Shown here piece after piece: positions 26,275 to 35,140 of a DNA stretch of 64,000 bases. Origin of the DNA: Flavobacterium sp. (GTDB taxonomy: Bacteria; Bacteroidota; Bacteroidia; Flavobacteriales; Flavobacteriaceae). Both the position numbers and the translations under genes were made by a program. Below the pieces are notes generated by a model. That model had not been told where the DNA came from. It worked only from the letters and a program-made list of their open reading frames with translations, and searched no databases. How positions within the stretch are numbered: the first letter of the stretch is position 1; each line of letters begins with the position of its first letter. The stretch covers positions 50,734 to 114,733 of the forward strand of contig NZ_JAGIAV010000009.1 of NCBI RefSeq assembly GCF_017744675.1, given 5' to 3'.

Positions 26275-27033
26275 TTAAAACTTAGCATAAATGATCAATC
26301 TTCTAAAGGCGTAAATCGATGGGAGTGAAGGGAAATAAGAATCTATTCTTTTTTTAAATTCAGATGCTAAAGCTGCAAATTCTTTTTCGCCTAATCTTTC
26401 TTGATAAACGGTTAAGGCAGAGCCCGAAATGAAGTCGAAAAAGTCATCTTTTTTAGTAGAAATAAGAGGGTAAACTTTTTCATAAAGGATTAAATCTTTA
26501 CCGCCATTTTCAAAGAGTATTTTAGCGTATTCATCTAAAGTTAAAACGGGAGAAGGGCGTGTCCAATTGTTAAGGTAAGATGCAAAAGGCTCTTCTTGCA
26601 CCAACTGTAAAAGTATTTTATTAAGGATGTTTTCATTCTGTTGCGGCATTTGAACTGCAAGCTGACCACCTGGGTTTATACGCGAAATAATTTTTGGAAA
26701 AAGCTCGTTGTGGTTATCAATCCATTGCAATGCGGCATTCGAAAAAATCAAGTCCCATTTGGTTTCAGCATTAATCTGCTCTAAAATAGGAATTTCTTTA
26801 AACTCAAGATTTTCTTGTACAGGAGCTTTAACCAGCATTTCTGCAGAATTGTCAACACCAAGAACAAACGGATTCGTAAGTTTTTGAGATAATTTTTGCG
26901 TAAGCTCACCTGTTCCGCAACCGAGATCTATAACTTTTAGATTGGGTTTGTCAACAATATGACTTGTAAGATCATTAAAAGGTTTAGAACGTTCTTCTTT
27001 AAATTCGTTATATTTTTTAGGATCCCAAGTCAT
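26275..27033 (-). CDS. tam: SAM-dependent methyltransferase, trans-aconitate 2-methyltransferase-like
   Basis: Class I methyltransferase resembling E. coli Tam, which methylates trans-aconitate, a spontaneous by-product that inhibits aconitase. The N-terminus MTWDPKKYNEF...ERSKPF corresponds to the Tam start (WNPSLYLHFSAERSRP). SAM motif I is VIDLGCGTGELT, motif II GVDNSAEML, then DLIFSNAALQWIDNH and GGQLAVQMPQ, both characteristic of Tam. Length 252 equals that of E. coli Tam. Two aconitase genes lie 5 kb away, which fits but does not prove the substrate. Other small-acid methyltransferases remain possible. Confidence 0.8.
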   Translation of the reverse strand: MTWDPKKYNEFKEERSKPFNDLTSHIVDKPNLKVIDLGCGTGELTQKLSQKLTNPFVLGVDNSAEMLVKAPVQENLEFKEIPILEQINAETKWDLIFSNAALQWIDNHNELFPKIISRINPGGQLAVQMPQQNENILNKILLQLVQEEPFASYLNNWTRPSPVLTLDEYAKILFENGGKDLILYEKVYPLISTKKDDFFDFISGSALTVYQERLGEKEFAALASEFKKRIDSYFPSLPSIYAFRRLIIYAKF

Positions 27034-27172
27034 AAATATTGTTTTATTTAAAATTAGGGAAAATTTCTAATGCTTCAAAACAAATGAAAATATTGTCCCA
27101 AATGTTTGAAAGTAATGAATAAAGAAACTGCAAGCGGTTGGGCTTGCAGTAATGTATTGAAATAGTAAAATT

Positions 27173-28726
27173 TTATATAATTATCGAGCGTTTACCTATG
27201 GCTATATCGTTTAAAGATGTTTCCCAAGAAACCCCCGATGCAGGAACGGCTCTTTCACGCCCCCAAATTCTAATTGATTCAATTTTTTCGGGTGCTGTTT
27301 TACTAAGGGGCACAACATTTTTAAAACATTTTTCAAAAAGAGTGTCGTCTACAATACTATCTCCGTGAATTACTGCCTGAATAGCAATATCTCTTACCGC
27401 TCCTTCAATATCAGAACCTGCAAAACCATCTGAAATTTCGACAAGTTGACCTAAAGTTTTGGAAGAAGGTTCATTTAATAAATTACGTTTTATGTAAAGA
27501 TTTATAATATCTTTTCTTTCAGTTTCTCCTGGAAGATCAACAAAGAATAGCTCATCAAATCGGCCTCTTCTCAAAAGCTCAGGAGGTAATTTGCTAACAT
27601 CATTCGCCGTCGAAACTACAAAAACTTTTGCCATGCTCTCCTGAAGCCAAAATAAAAATTGTCCGACCATTCTTGTTGATGTTCCCCCATCATTAGATCC
27701 CGTTGCTCCAGAAAGACCTTTTTCAATTTCGTCAATCCATAATATGCATGGCGCGGCATTATCTGCAGATGCTAGAGCTTCTTTCAGCCTGTTTTCGGAT
27801 TGTCCAAGATATTGTCCTTGGATAGCTGCTAAATCAAGACGATATAACGGTAAATTCCAATTCGCAGCGATGAATTTAGCAGATAAGGATTTCCCGCAAC
27901 CAGGAACTCCAACCAATAAGACGCCTCTTGGCGGCCTCATTTTTCTAGCTTTTAAATCAGCAGTCAAAAGTTGTTTCTGATTATCAAGCCAATGCTGTAA
28001 ACCACTTAATCCTGCGACAGAGAGAGTAGAAGGATCTATTTTTACTTTTTCCAAGCCAGAAATATCACTAAATAACTTGTCTTTTGCGTTACTAAGTTCC
28101 TTTAAATCTTCTTTAGTTAAAGAGCCTTTAGCCATTTGAGTTGCCAAAACATTTTCGGCTTCTATTTTGGTCATATTTGCCAAAACTGTAGCAGCCATTT
28201 TGTAATCTACTTCTTCCCATTCTAACGGAATTGAACCTTTATATGGCATTACACATTCTTTTACCACCTCTAGCATTTCGTCTTCATTAGGAGCATCTAA
28301 TGTAATTGTCATTCCTAAACGTTGCAATTGTGGCCAGATGGTCTTTGTTGTAATTAAACATATACTTCCACCACGTTCTATAGCTTGAATTACACAATCA
28401 TATATGTGTCTTGAGACAAGATTATCGTCTTCAATATCACTTACTTCTGTGAAGACAAAAGTTAAATTTTGTCTTTGTGATATATTTTGAACAGCATAAT
28501 CTAGACCGCCAGCCACTGAACGATCATCATTGACACTTTTCTTTGATTTTATATCTATAGTTCCATGCGATAAATTATGAAAGTAAATAGGAATATTAAT
28601 TTCTTCGGCTAGTTGCTGAATAACTTCCAAGACTCTTGCTCTTTCTATACTTCGAATTGAAATAAAAGGTATTCTTGCTCTGAACATCCGCAAAAGCGAA
28701 GTTTTAAATTCTGTTTTATTTGCCAT
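27173..28726 (-). CDS. AAA+ ATPase, Ycf46-like
   Basis: 517-residue ATPase with a degenerate N-terminal AAA-like half (about 20-165: IPFISIRSIERARVLEVIQ ... FVFTEVSDIED) and an active C-terminal AAA domain, as in the chloroplast/cyanobacterial Ycf46 family. Walker A GVPGCGKS (273-280), Walker B ILWIDE (328-333), sensor 1 VVSTAND, and candidate arginine fingers in LLRRGRFDELFF (385-396). The second region of homology and the C-terminal helical lid (DGFAGSDIEGAVRDIA) are present. It is the last gene of a five-gene operon, one base after the preceding stop. It is probably the motor acting on, or recruited by, the other products; substrate unknown. Confidence 0.85.
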   Translation of the reverse strand: MANKTEFKTSLLRMFRARIPFISIRSIERARVLEVIQQLAEEINIPIYFHNLSHGTIDIKSKKSVNDDRSVAGGLDYAVQNISQRQNLTFVFTEVSDIEDDNLVSRHIYDCVIQAIERGGSICLITTKTIWPQLQRLGMTITLDAPNEDEMLEVVKECVMPYKGSIPLEWEEVDYKMAATVLANMTKIEAENVLATQMAKGSLTKEDLKELSNAKDKLFSDISGLEKVKIDPSTLSVAGLSGLQHWLDNQKQLLTADLKARKMRPPRGVLLVGVPGCGKSLSAKFIAANWNLPLYRLDLAAIQGQYLGQSENRLKEALASADNAAPCILWIDEIEKGLSGATGSNDGGTSTRMVGQFLFWLQESMAKVFVVSTANDVSKLPPELLRRGRFDELFFVDLPGETERKDIINLYIKRNLLNEPSSKTLGQLVEISDGFAGSDIEGAVRDIAIQAVIHGDSIVDDTLFEKCFKNVVPLSKTAPEKIESIRIWGRERAVPASGVSWETSLNDIAIGKRSIII

Positions 28727-28727
28727 T

Positions 28728-29255
28728 TTAAAATATTATTTTTCTGCTTGTTGGAGCGATTATAGTATTATCTTTAGGAAAGACTTTTGAATTAGTTTCT
28801 TCTTCAAAACTAGATGTAAGTTGAAAAGAATTTAGTAAGATTGCTATTTTTTCATTTCTTCCTGAGCTTTTTTTATTATTGGCTTTAAGTGAAGTTCTTA
28901 TTTCAGTTATAAAGCTTTCCAAATCTTCTTTTAGTGTCTTTTTCAAATCTTCAGGAAAACCTTTTAATGAGATAAAGTTTTTTAAAACTAAAAGATTTTG
29001 TTTGCCGTTTCTTAACGCAATCTCAAAATCGTCTTCTGTCTTTATACTTTGTAAATCAAAAAATCTTTGAAATTTATCCAGCCAAGTTTGTTTTCTTTTT
29101 TTATAGATTTCTTCAACTTTAGTATAGAAGCGATTCGCAGTTCCTGCGTCAATAATAAAAGTTCCTAGGTTGAGTTCTTCTAATACTGAATCATTTCCGT
29201 CGCCAAATTTATTGAGGAGATTTATCCATTCAGAATAAGTTACGAGGCCTTTCAT
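28728..29255 (-). CDS. Hypothetical protein of the AAA+ operon (175 aa)
   Basis: Not recognised. Predicted cytoplasmic and mostly helical, with charged heptad-like stretches (KVEEIYKKRKQTWLDKFQRFFD; LKKTLKEDLESFITEIRTSLK) and a Ser/Thr-rich, probably disordered tail ending APTSRKIIF. No membrane segment or catalytic motif. It begins at the stop of the 65-residue ORF (one-base overlap) and ends one base before the AAA+ gene, so translational coupling is likely. It could be an adaptor for the ATPase; that is inference from position only. Confidence 0.7.
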   Translation of the reverse strand: MKGLVTYSEWINLLNKFGDGNDSVLEELNLGTFIIDAGTANRFYTKVEEIYKKRKQTWLDKFQRFFDLQSIKTEDDFEIALRNGKQNLLVLKNFISLKGFPEDLKKTLKEDLESFITEIRTSLKANNKKSSGRNEKIAILLNSFQLTSSFEEETNSKVFPKDNTIIAPTSRKIIF

Positions 29256-29452
29256 TATTGATTTTTTATTCTTGGATTAATAAATTGAGTTGGAGGAATA
29301 ATATCCCAATCTGGAAATTTTGCGTTTTGTAATTCAGCTTCAGTTCTTCCTTGAAATAGGTTGGGTTTTACTTTTGTTTCTTTTATTATTTCATTTGCAA
29401 TATCTTCAGAGTCTTCAGAACGATTGCCTAAAATTATTTTCGTCATAATCAT
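29255..29452 (-). CDS. Small hypothetical protein of the AAA+ operon (65 aa)
   Basis: Not recognised. Starts M-I-M-T-K-I-I-L-G-N, so ATG at 29452 or 29446 are both possible. It is polar, with no membrane segment, and a Pro-containing C-terminal half (FPDWDIIPPTQFINPRIKNQ). The opening MTKIILGN closely resembles MTRIILQN at the start of the first protein of the operon (31636). The shared tag may be a common recognition element or a remnant of duplication. Spacing is 12 bases to the gene before and a one-base overlap with the gene after. Confidence 0.6.
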   Translation of the reverse strand: MIMTKIILGNRSEDSEDIANEIIKETKVKPNLFQGRTEAELQNAKFPDWDIIPPTQFINPRIKNQ

Positions 29453-29464
29453 TTGATTTTATTA

Positions 29465-31165
29465 TTAAAGGATATTTCTAACAGTTTCTTTTGATACGCT
29501 CGAAAAATCTTCGGGAGTAATAGATGAAATAAGAAGTCTCACTTGTTCAGCTTTATTATCTTCAAAAAGATGTTCTATTCTGTAATCTACAGTTTCTGCA
29601 ATACATCCTCTTAGTACTTCTTTTCCTTTTTGTCTTCGTTCAGCAACGTTTTCAATAACTTTATTTTTAGCTTTTTTATGTGTATTAATGGAATTCCAAA
29701 TAATAACAGCACCTGCTCCTAATCCTAAAATTCCAAGGAATGGCTGAATAGTAAAAAGCCAAACACCTAAAAGGCATATTAAAGCTCCAATAATTATAAA
29801 AGCGTATGGAAAGGAAAGCTTGCCTAATTCTGTTTCCAAAACTTTATCGTAGAAAGTTTCTTGTTTTTTTAGCAATTCGCTTTCTTCGCTTCCGTCTTTC
29901 GTGGAAGCTTTAAAATCATCAATAGATAGCTCTACAGATTGCGGAATTTTATTTCTGCATTGTGCTGTAAAAGTGTCGTAAGATTCTAATATCCAAGGTT
30001 GACTTATTGAAACAGCAAGTGCTTGAGTTACTTTTGTCGCTCCCGATAATTCAGGATTAAATGAGGCATTGGTAAGTAATTGTAAAAAATCTACCTGCTC
30101 ATTAAAAATATGTTTTTCGGCATCCATAATGGCTTGAGCAGCGTTTTTGTCCCCATCCATTTGAATAATGAGCTGATTGAATCTTACCTGTTCTTGTAAA
30201 GGAAGTTCTTCATCATCAAAATTTGTGACCAATAGAGATAGAATTTCATCTAACTGTACTTTTGTGCTTTTTGAAAAGTCGGAAGAAGAAGAAATAATAC
30301 TGTTGAAATGGGCATTTATAATATGGTGCGTTTTTGCTTCTTTTAAAGAACTTTCTAATAAATCCCAATTAACAGCAAATTTTTCCAACAGAGGATATTT
30401 CCCTTCTGGTATAGGTCCTATTGCTTCGAAAAAATTAACCCATTGCGATTTTTGTTCGTTTATAAAAGTATCTCCCTGAGTAAGCTGATCTAGCCAGTTT
30501 TTAACATTTGTCATCATCAATTGGCGAGCTGCAGGAGGAAAAACACCTGTGGTAACCGCTTCAAGTATGATAATAAATTCACGATCAAGATTGTGAGGAT
30601 TTTGATGCATAAAATAACGTTCAAGCCATTTTAAACTTGAATCATTACGCATTAATCGACGCATGACCATCATGAAAAATAAGGTCGTTTTATAGTCGTC
30701 TCTTTTTAAAGCTTCATTTAAAGCTTTTTCTGTGGCATTTTTATCATTACGTATCCAAGCAGTTAGAGACACCAGTGCAGGAGCTAGCCAATACCCAGGA
30801 GCTTTTATCATTACCTCTTCAGTAGTAAATCTCAGTGTTTCTTCACTTATAACACCAGTATCTACTCCTTGAAGAATTCCTGTTGCCATCCTTCTAACTT
30901 CAGCATAATACCCAAATTTGATTTGTAAATCCTGCTTCAGATTTCCTTGTCTGGTTTCGGCTAGTTGTAACGCTTTATGTTTTAAATCGGATTCTACAAA
31001 GTCTGCAAAAGAATCTGCAAGTTTTACCAATTCACCTTCTAATTGATCTTGCTTAAAATTTAATGTTCCTAATTCAGAATGAACACCTTTCATATCTGAA
31101 CTGATAGACCTTAAAGCATTATTTATAATGGAGAGGTCTGCGTAAGAGATTACCTGTTGTGACAT
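29465..31165 (-). CDS. Hypothetical membrane-anchored helical protein of the AAA+ operon (566 aa)
   Basis: Not recognised. The first ~445 residues are almost wholly helical and soluble-looking: a coiled-coil-like start (NNALRSISSDMKGVHSELG), a TPR/HEAT-like middle and several acidic patches. A C-terminal hairpin of two membrane helices lies at about 452-490 (FPYAFIIIGALICLLGVWLF, then ILGLGAGAVIIW), followed by a 76-residue basic cytoplasmic tail rich in Arg/Lys. With no signal peptide, both termini are probably cytoplasmic. It would make a plausible membrane platform for the AAA+ ATPase encoded three genes later. Gaps of 21 and 12 bases to its neighbours. Confidence 0.72.
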   Translation of the reverse strand: MSQQVISYADLSIINNALRSISSDMKGVHSELGTLNFKQDQLEGELVKLADSFADFVESDLKHKALQLAETRQGNLKQDLQIKFGYYAEVRRMATGILQGVDTGVISEETLRFTTEEVMIKAPGYWLAPALVSLTAWIRNDKNATEKALNEALKRDDYKTTLFFMMVMRRLMRNDSSLKWLERYFMHQNPHNLDREFIIILEAVTTGVFPPAARQLMMTNVKNWLDQLTQGDTFINEQKSQWVNFFEAIGPIPEGKYPLLEKFAVNWDLLESSLKEAKTHHIINAHFNSIISSSSDFSKSTKVQLDEILSLLVTNFDDEELPLQEQVRFNQLIIQMDGDKNAAQAIMDAEKHIFNEQVDFLQLLTNASFNPELSGATKVTQALAVSISQPWILESYDTFTAQCRNKIPQSVELSIDDFKASTKDGSEESELLKKQETFYDKVLETELGKLSFPYAFIIIGALICLLGVWLFTIQPFLGILGLGAGAVIIWNSINTHKKAKNKVIENVAERRQKGKEVLRGCIAETVDYRIEHLFEDNKAEQVRLLISSITPEDFSSVSKETVRNIL

Positions 31166-31186
31166 AATATTTAGTTTAATTGTTCA

Positions 31187-31636
31187 TTATAGTTTTGAGG
31201 CCGTTCCATCTTCTCGTATTAGAATGATTTTATCATTGTAGATTTCTACTATTGCATAAGCATTATGTTTGGCAGCTGATCGTGCTTTTTCGAATTGTGG
31301 TTCCATTGTTTCCGTATTTTTGTAGTGTTTAATAATCTGACTTCCACTTAAATCAAGAGTGTGTACTTCGTAGGGATGTCCTAGAAAACATTTTGAAACA
31401 ATGCCTAATGGCAAACTGGCGATGTCAGCTGTACCAAATTCTTCTTGGATTGCTTTGATAAGTTCCTCCATTCCTTTTGTGTCTGTTAATGTTTTAGCAT
31501 CGAGTTCTGCAATCAGATCCAAATATTTTTTTGAACGTTTTTTTAATAAATCTCGATCACTTACAAAACCGTGAGTTTGGTATTGCTTATTTGTATCAAG
31601 ATTTATATTGTCATTTTGTAAAATTATTCTAGTCAT
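31187..31636 (-). CDS. Hypothetical protein, first gene of the AAA+ operon (149 aa)
   Basis: Not recognised. ATG at 31636 is preferred; a longer reading frame begins with TTG at 31669, but that codon falls inside a -7 promoter element. The protein opens MTRIILQNDNINLD, like the 65-residue member of the operon. It continues with a helical middle (DRDLLKKRSKKYLDLIAELD) and a C-terminal alpha/beta part (LGHPYEVHTLDLSGSQII ... AYAIVEIYNDKIILI). It is cytoplasmic with no catalytic motif seen. Confidence 0.68.
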   Translation of the reverse strand: MTRIILQNDNINLDTNKQYQTHGFVSDRDLLKKRSKKYLDLIAELDAKTLTDTKGMEELIKAIQEEFGTADIASLPLGIVSKCFLGHPYEVHTLDLSGSQIIKHYKNTETMEPQFEKARSAAKHNAYAIVEIYNDKIILIREDGTASKL

Positions 31637-31666
31637 CTGGTTTGAGATTAAAATCTTATTTTTCTT

Positions 31667-31674
31667 CAAATTTA
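31667..31674 (-). promoter_or_regulatory. -7 element of the AAA+ operon
   Basis: Minus-strand TAAATTTG, a full TAnnTTTG match, 30 bases upstream of ATG 31636. No -33 TTG at the expected spacing. It overlaps the alternative TTG start codon of the first gene. Confidence 0.42.
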
Positions 31675-31837
31675 GATACTCTAAAAAGTTGTATTTTATG
31701 GAAAACCGTAATTAGACTTGTTAAAATTTAGGATTTGAGCAATTGAAAAATAGATTTTTAAGAATTTCTACAATTTATAATTTGAAGATTAAGATTTCCA
31801 AAAAAAGTATATCTTTAGCCAACCTAAACCAATAAAA

Positions 31838-33247
31838 ATGCAAGAAAACGACCAAGAACATTTTAAAAGAGAACTCGGGCTCTTAGACGGAACCATGCTT
31901 GTGGTTGGCTCTATGATCGGATCCGGGATATTTATTGTAAGTGCCGATATCGCTAGACAAGTGGGTTCAGCAGGATGGCTTACATTGATCTGGCTTCTGT
32001 CTGGATTTATTACAGTTGTCGCAGCAGTTAGTTACGGCGAGTTGAGTGCCATGTTTCCTAAAGCGGGCGGACAATATGTTTACCTGAAAGAAGCTTACAA
32101 TAAGCTGATTGCCTTTTTGTACGGCTGGAGTTTTTTTGCAGTTATTCAGACTGGAACTATTGCAGCAGTAGGAGTAGCATTTTCAAAATTTGCAGCTTAT
32201 TTGTACGATCCTTTAAGCGACGAAAATATTCTGTACGAGCTAGGCGCTTTTAAACTAAATGCAGCTCAGCTGGTTTCAATTTTAACTATTATCATTCTGA
32301 CTTTTATTAATAGTCGAGGAGTAAAAAATGGAAAAATTTTGCAAACGGTTTTAACTATAATTAAAATTTTATCGCTGTTAGGCTTAGTTGTTTTTGGATT
32401 AACGCTTGCTGCTAAAGCTTCTGTTTGGGATGCCAACTGGACAGACGGATGGAGCACAAGAACATTTGATAAAGAAAGCAGTTCATGGCTGCCAATTAGT
32501 GGGACAGCTCTGATTTCAGGAATCTCAGCAGCAATGGTTGGATCATTATTTTCTAGCGATGCTTGGAATGGTGTGACCTTTATTGCAGGCGAAATTAAAA
32601 ATCCAAAACGTAATGTTGGTCTTAGTTTATTCCTTGGAACTTTTATCGTGACCTCTCTTTATGTTGTCACAAATCTGATGTATTTAGCTGTAGTTCCGTT
32701 TGACGAAATCGCAACTGCAAAGTTTGATCGTGTTGCAGTTGTTGCTTCAGATTATATTTTTGGAAATATCGGAGCTTTGATTATCGCAGTCATGATTATG
32801 ATTTCGACTTTTGCTTGTAACAACGGATTAATTATGGCAGGTGCTAGAGTATATTATACGATGGCAAAAGACGGTTTGTTTTTCAAAAAAGCAGCAGTTT
32901 TAAATAGTTCTAGCGTTCCTGCTTGGGCGCTTTGGGCACAATGTATCTGGGCTTCGGCTTTGTGCTTGACGGGAAAATATGGCGATTTGCTAGATTTTGT
33001 AATTATTATTGTCTTGATTTTTTACATTCTGACGATCTACGGAATTTTTATTCTGAGAAAAAAAATGCCAGATGCAGAAAGACCTTATAAAGCATTCGGA
33101 TATCCGTTTTTGCCAATGGTATATATAATTGTAGCAACAGCAATTTGTGTTGCGCTATTAATTACAAAGTTCTCAACTTGCGGTTGGGGAGTATTAATTA
33201 TGTTAACCGGAATTCCAGTTTATTATTTAACAAAACCAGCTGAATAA
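31838..33247 (+). CDS. APC-superfamily amino acid permease
   Basis: Inner-membrane transporter of about 12 helices (469 residues). The N-terminus has the APC substrate-binding unwound helix GSMIGSGIFI after LGLLDGTMLVV, and the second family marker GELSAMFPKAGGQYVYLKEAYN. The overall pattern (RELGLLDG, FINSRGVKNGK, GARVYYTMAKDGLFFKKAA) fits the LAT/YbgF-like branch of APC exchangers. The substrate cannot be read from sequence. Monocistronic, ending in a bidirectional terminator. Confidence 0.92.
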   Translation: MQENDQEHFKRELGLLDGTMLVVGSMIGSGIFIVSADIARQVGSAGWLTLIWLLSGFITVVAAVSYGELSAMFPKAGGQYVYLKEAYNKLIAFLYGWSFFAVIQTGTIAAVGVAFSKFAAYLYDPLSDENILYELGAFKLNAAQLVSILTIIILTFINSRGVKNGKILQTVLTIIKILSLLGLVVFGLTLAAKASVWDANWTDGWSTRTFDKESSSWLPISGTALISGISAAMVGSLFSSDAWNGVTFIAGEIKNPKRNVGLSLFLGTFIVTSLYVVTNLMYLAVVPFDEIATAKFDRVAVVASDYIFGNIGALIIAVMIMISTFACNNGLIMAGARVYYTMAKDGLFFKKAAVLNSSSVPAWALWAQCIWASALCLTGKYGDLLDFVIIIVLIFYILTIYGIFILRKKMPDAERPYKAFGYPFLPMVYIIVATAICVALLITKFSTCGWGVLIMLTGIPVYYLTKPAE

Positions 33248-33279
33248 TATTTTTGTTTTCAGTTGGAAAACGACATAAA

Positions 33280-33312
33280 AAAAGCATCTTGATTTTTTCG
33301 AGATGCTTTTTA
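33280..33312. terminator. Bidirectional terminator
   Basis: 10-bp stem AAAAGCATCT / AGATGCTTTT (33280-33289, 33301-33310), with A's before and T's after. It lies between the convergent permease and the small membrane protein gene. Confidence 0.85.
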
Positions 33313-33319
33313 TTGATTT

Positions 33320-33724
33320 TTATTGATCGGATAAATCATTGGTGATTCTATCTTCTGTAGGCCTTAAGAAAATAAGATAAACAATGAGAAGTATTCCGAA
33401 TAGTATAAATTCGGGTTTTAAGAACAATATCAAAAAAGCGGCACCTTCCAAAACGGCCCATCGCATAATAGAAGCTGCTTGATAAATGGGCAGTTTGTCT
33501 TCGAGTTTTAATTTCGGATCAATCTGTTTTAATTGCGCTTTAAATAATATACTGCTCAAAACAAACGCTAGAATAGGAATAACAAGATACAGTACCGAAG
33601 CAGAATCAATAATAGGCACATGCAGTGTTTCTAATGAAATATCTCCTACAATGAAATAAGCGATAATTGTTCCTGCGCAAATGGCAAGATGGATAATTTG
33701 CAAAGTTTTGATTTTTTCGGTCAT
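33320..33724 (-). CDS. Small four-helix membrane protein
   Basis: 134 residues starting MTEKIKTLQIIHLAICAGT; the in-frame ATG 33 bases upstream would only add a polar extension, so 33724 is preferred. Four membrane helices are visible: 8-27, about 42-60, about 88-104 and about 106-122, the last two split by KPEF. A charged loop (KQIDPKLKLEDKLP) sits between helices 2 and 3. This type of protein is common in Flavobacteriia, but no function is known to me. No operon partner. Confidence 0.75.
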   Translation of the reverse strand: MTEKIKTLQIIHLAICAGTIIAYFIVGDISLETLHVPIIDSASVLYLVIPILAFVLSSILFKAQLKQIDPKLKLEDKLPIYQAASIMRWAVLEGAAFLILFLKPEFILFGILLIVYLIFLRPTEDRITNDLSDQ

Positions 33725-33830
33725 GATGTGGTTAGGTTTGAGGTTGATATTATGCAAGTTAAGGCTAATTATTATTAAAAGAATAATTTCGAGTGCAGAT
33801 TTTATTGAACGGCAAAAGTTGCAAACAAAA

Positions 33831-33860
33831 AAAAGGCACTAAAAATTAGTGCCTTTTAAA
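33831..33860. terminator. Terminator after the DUF1810 gene
   Basis: 12-bp stem AAAAGGCACTAA / TTAGTGCCTTTT (33831-33842, 33846-33857), 3-nt loop. It is A/T-flanked on both sides; it serves the minus-strand gene ending at 33885. Confidence 0.85.
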
Positions 33861-33884
33861 TGTAATAATCGTTGTAAACTCTAG

Positions 33885-34346
33885 TTAGGTTGTAACAGGT
33901 TCGTCAACAGATTTTATAGTTGAATTAATAATAGACAAAGTAAGCGGATCGGTTTCTCCAGAGAAGAAAGCATCCAAAATTTCCTGAAAGATCGGATTTG
34001 CATTTTCAACCAAAGAAAATAAAGTCATGCAAGAACGCAATTTACGAGCATCCAAATCTCCGAAAATCCCGTCAGCTGATTTCATTTTAAAAGTTAATAA
34101 TAATTCAGAAATCTCAATTAAGTGTTTTCCTAAAATTGGATGTTCTAAATATTCAGTAGCTTCTTTTAAATCATTAATGGCATAAAGATTTGCAGTGTCA
34201 CTTTTTCCTAAACCTTTTATTTGCGGAAAAATGAACCACATCCAGTGTGTTTCTTTTTTCCCTTTGCTGATTTCAGAAAGAGCGGTAAGATAAAGTTTGT
34301 TCTGTGCGTCTAAGAAACGCGCTAAATCATTGTTCGAATAAGCCAT
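33885..34346 (-). CDS. DUF1810 domain protein
   Basis: 153-residue cytoplasmic protein of the DUF1810 (calpastatin-like) family. Signature stretches: LARFLDAQNKLY, then the family hallmark THWMWFIFPQIKGLG, LEHPILGKHLIE and a C-terminal DARKLRSCMTLF. The full domain is present. Function unknown in the family. A -7 element TATTTTTG (minus strand, 34380-34373) lies 27 bases upstream of the start. Confidence 0.9.
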   Translation of the reverse strand: MAYSNNDLARFLDAQNKLYLTALSEISKGKKETHWMWFIFPQIKGLGKSDTANLYAINDLKEATEYLEHPILGKHLIEISELLLTFKMKSADGIFGDLDARKLRSCMTLFSLVENANPIFQEILDAFFSGETDPLTLSIINSTIKSVDEPVTT

Positions 34347-34506
34347 TACGGTATTGTATTAAAAAAAGGTTGCAAAAATAGTAAAAAAGATAGGGTTTGC
34401 CTAATAAAACGTTCATACAGTGCATGTTTTAACTTTTTAAAGAAGGAATATCTTACGTCGTTTCGATTAAAAATCGCTTCTTTTGAAAGATTCAATGCTA
34501 TAAAAA

Positions 34507-35133
34507 TCAAAGATTTCGGTTGGTTCTTCTAAAGGTAAGATTGATCCTTGGTAAAACATCGCGAGCTGTTTTTGGAACTTGATGCTGCCAAAAACTATTG
34601 GTAGTTCCAGCCATTAATAAAAAAGAACCGTGATGCAGCGGAATCTCGATTGGCGGAATTTCTTTTCTGAATTTATGGCGAAGTTTAAACATTCGAGTTT
34701 CTCCAAAAGTAACCGAAGCAATAATAGGATTGGGTCCTGTATTATGTTCTTTGTCACTATGCCAGCCCACGCCATCATTTCCGTCTCGATATAAATTAAG
34801 CAGAACAGTATTAAAATCAAGCTGTGTTTCCTTTTCGATACGGCCTCTAATTTTTAATAATTCGTATGTCCAATCCGGTCCTTTTGGGTCGGCTCCAGCA
34901 TTATCTTTGTCTTCGTACCAAGCAATCATTCTAGGAACTTTATAGGTTTTATCATAAATTTCCATTTGATGTTCTCTCCACTTGGTTTTGCGAAGTATTC
35001 TTTCATAAAAAACATCAGATTCTTCTTTGGTGAAGAAATTATCAATCAAAATCAATTCAGAATCGGGGATATCAAATACTTTTTTTCCTCCCAAACCAGT
35101 AGTAAATAATTCGGTGTCGCTAAATAGTGTCAT
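34507..35133 (-). CDS. AlkB-like 2-oxoglutarate/Fe(II) dioxygenase (alkylated DNA repair)
   Basis: Oxidative demethylase for alkylated bases. ATG 35133 (MTLFSDTELF) gives 208 residues and begins 7 bases after the xth stop; the longer reading frame would run into xth and is rejected. Iron ligands H125 and D127 (WHSDKEH) and H184 (WQHQVPK), 2-oxoglutarate-binding R196 and R202 (RINLTFR). The nucleotide-recognition lid VPRMIAWY is typical of the ALKBH2/3-like branch. Coupled to xth and close to other DNA-damage genes. Confidence 0.92.
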   Translation of the reverse strand: MTLFSDTELFTTGLGGKKVFDIPDSELILIDNFFTKEESDVFYERILRKTKWREHQMEIYDKTYKVPRMIAWYEDKDNAGADPKGPDWTYELLKIRGRIEKETQLDFNTVLLNLYRDGNDGVGWHSDKEHNTGPNPIIASVTFGETRMFKLRHKFRKEIPPIEIPLHHGSFLLMAGTTNSFWQHQVPKTARDVLPRINLTFRRTNRNL

Positions 35134-35140
35134 TTTCCAA

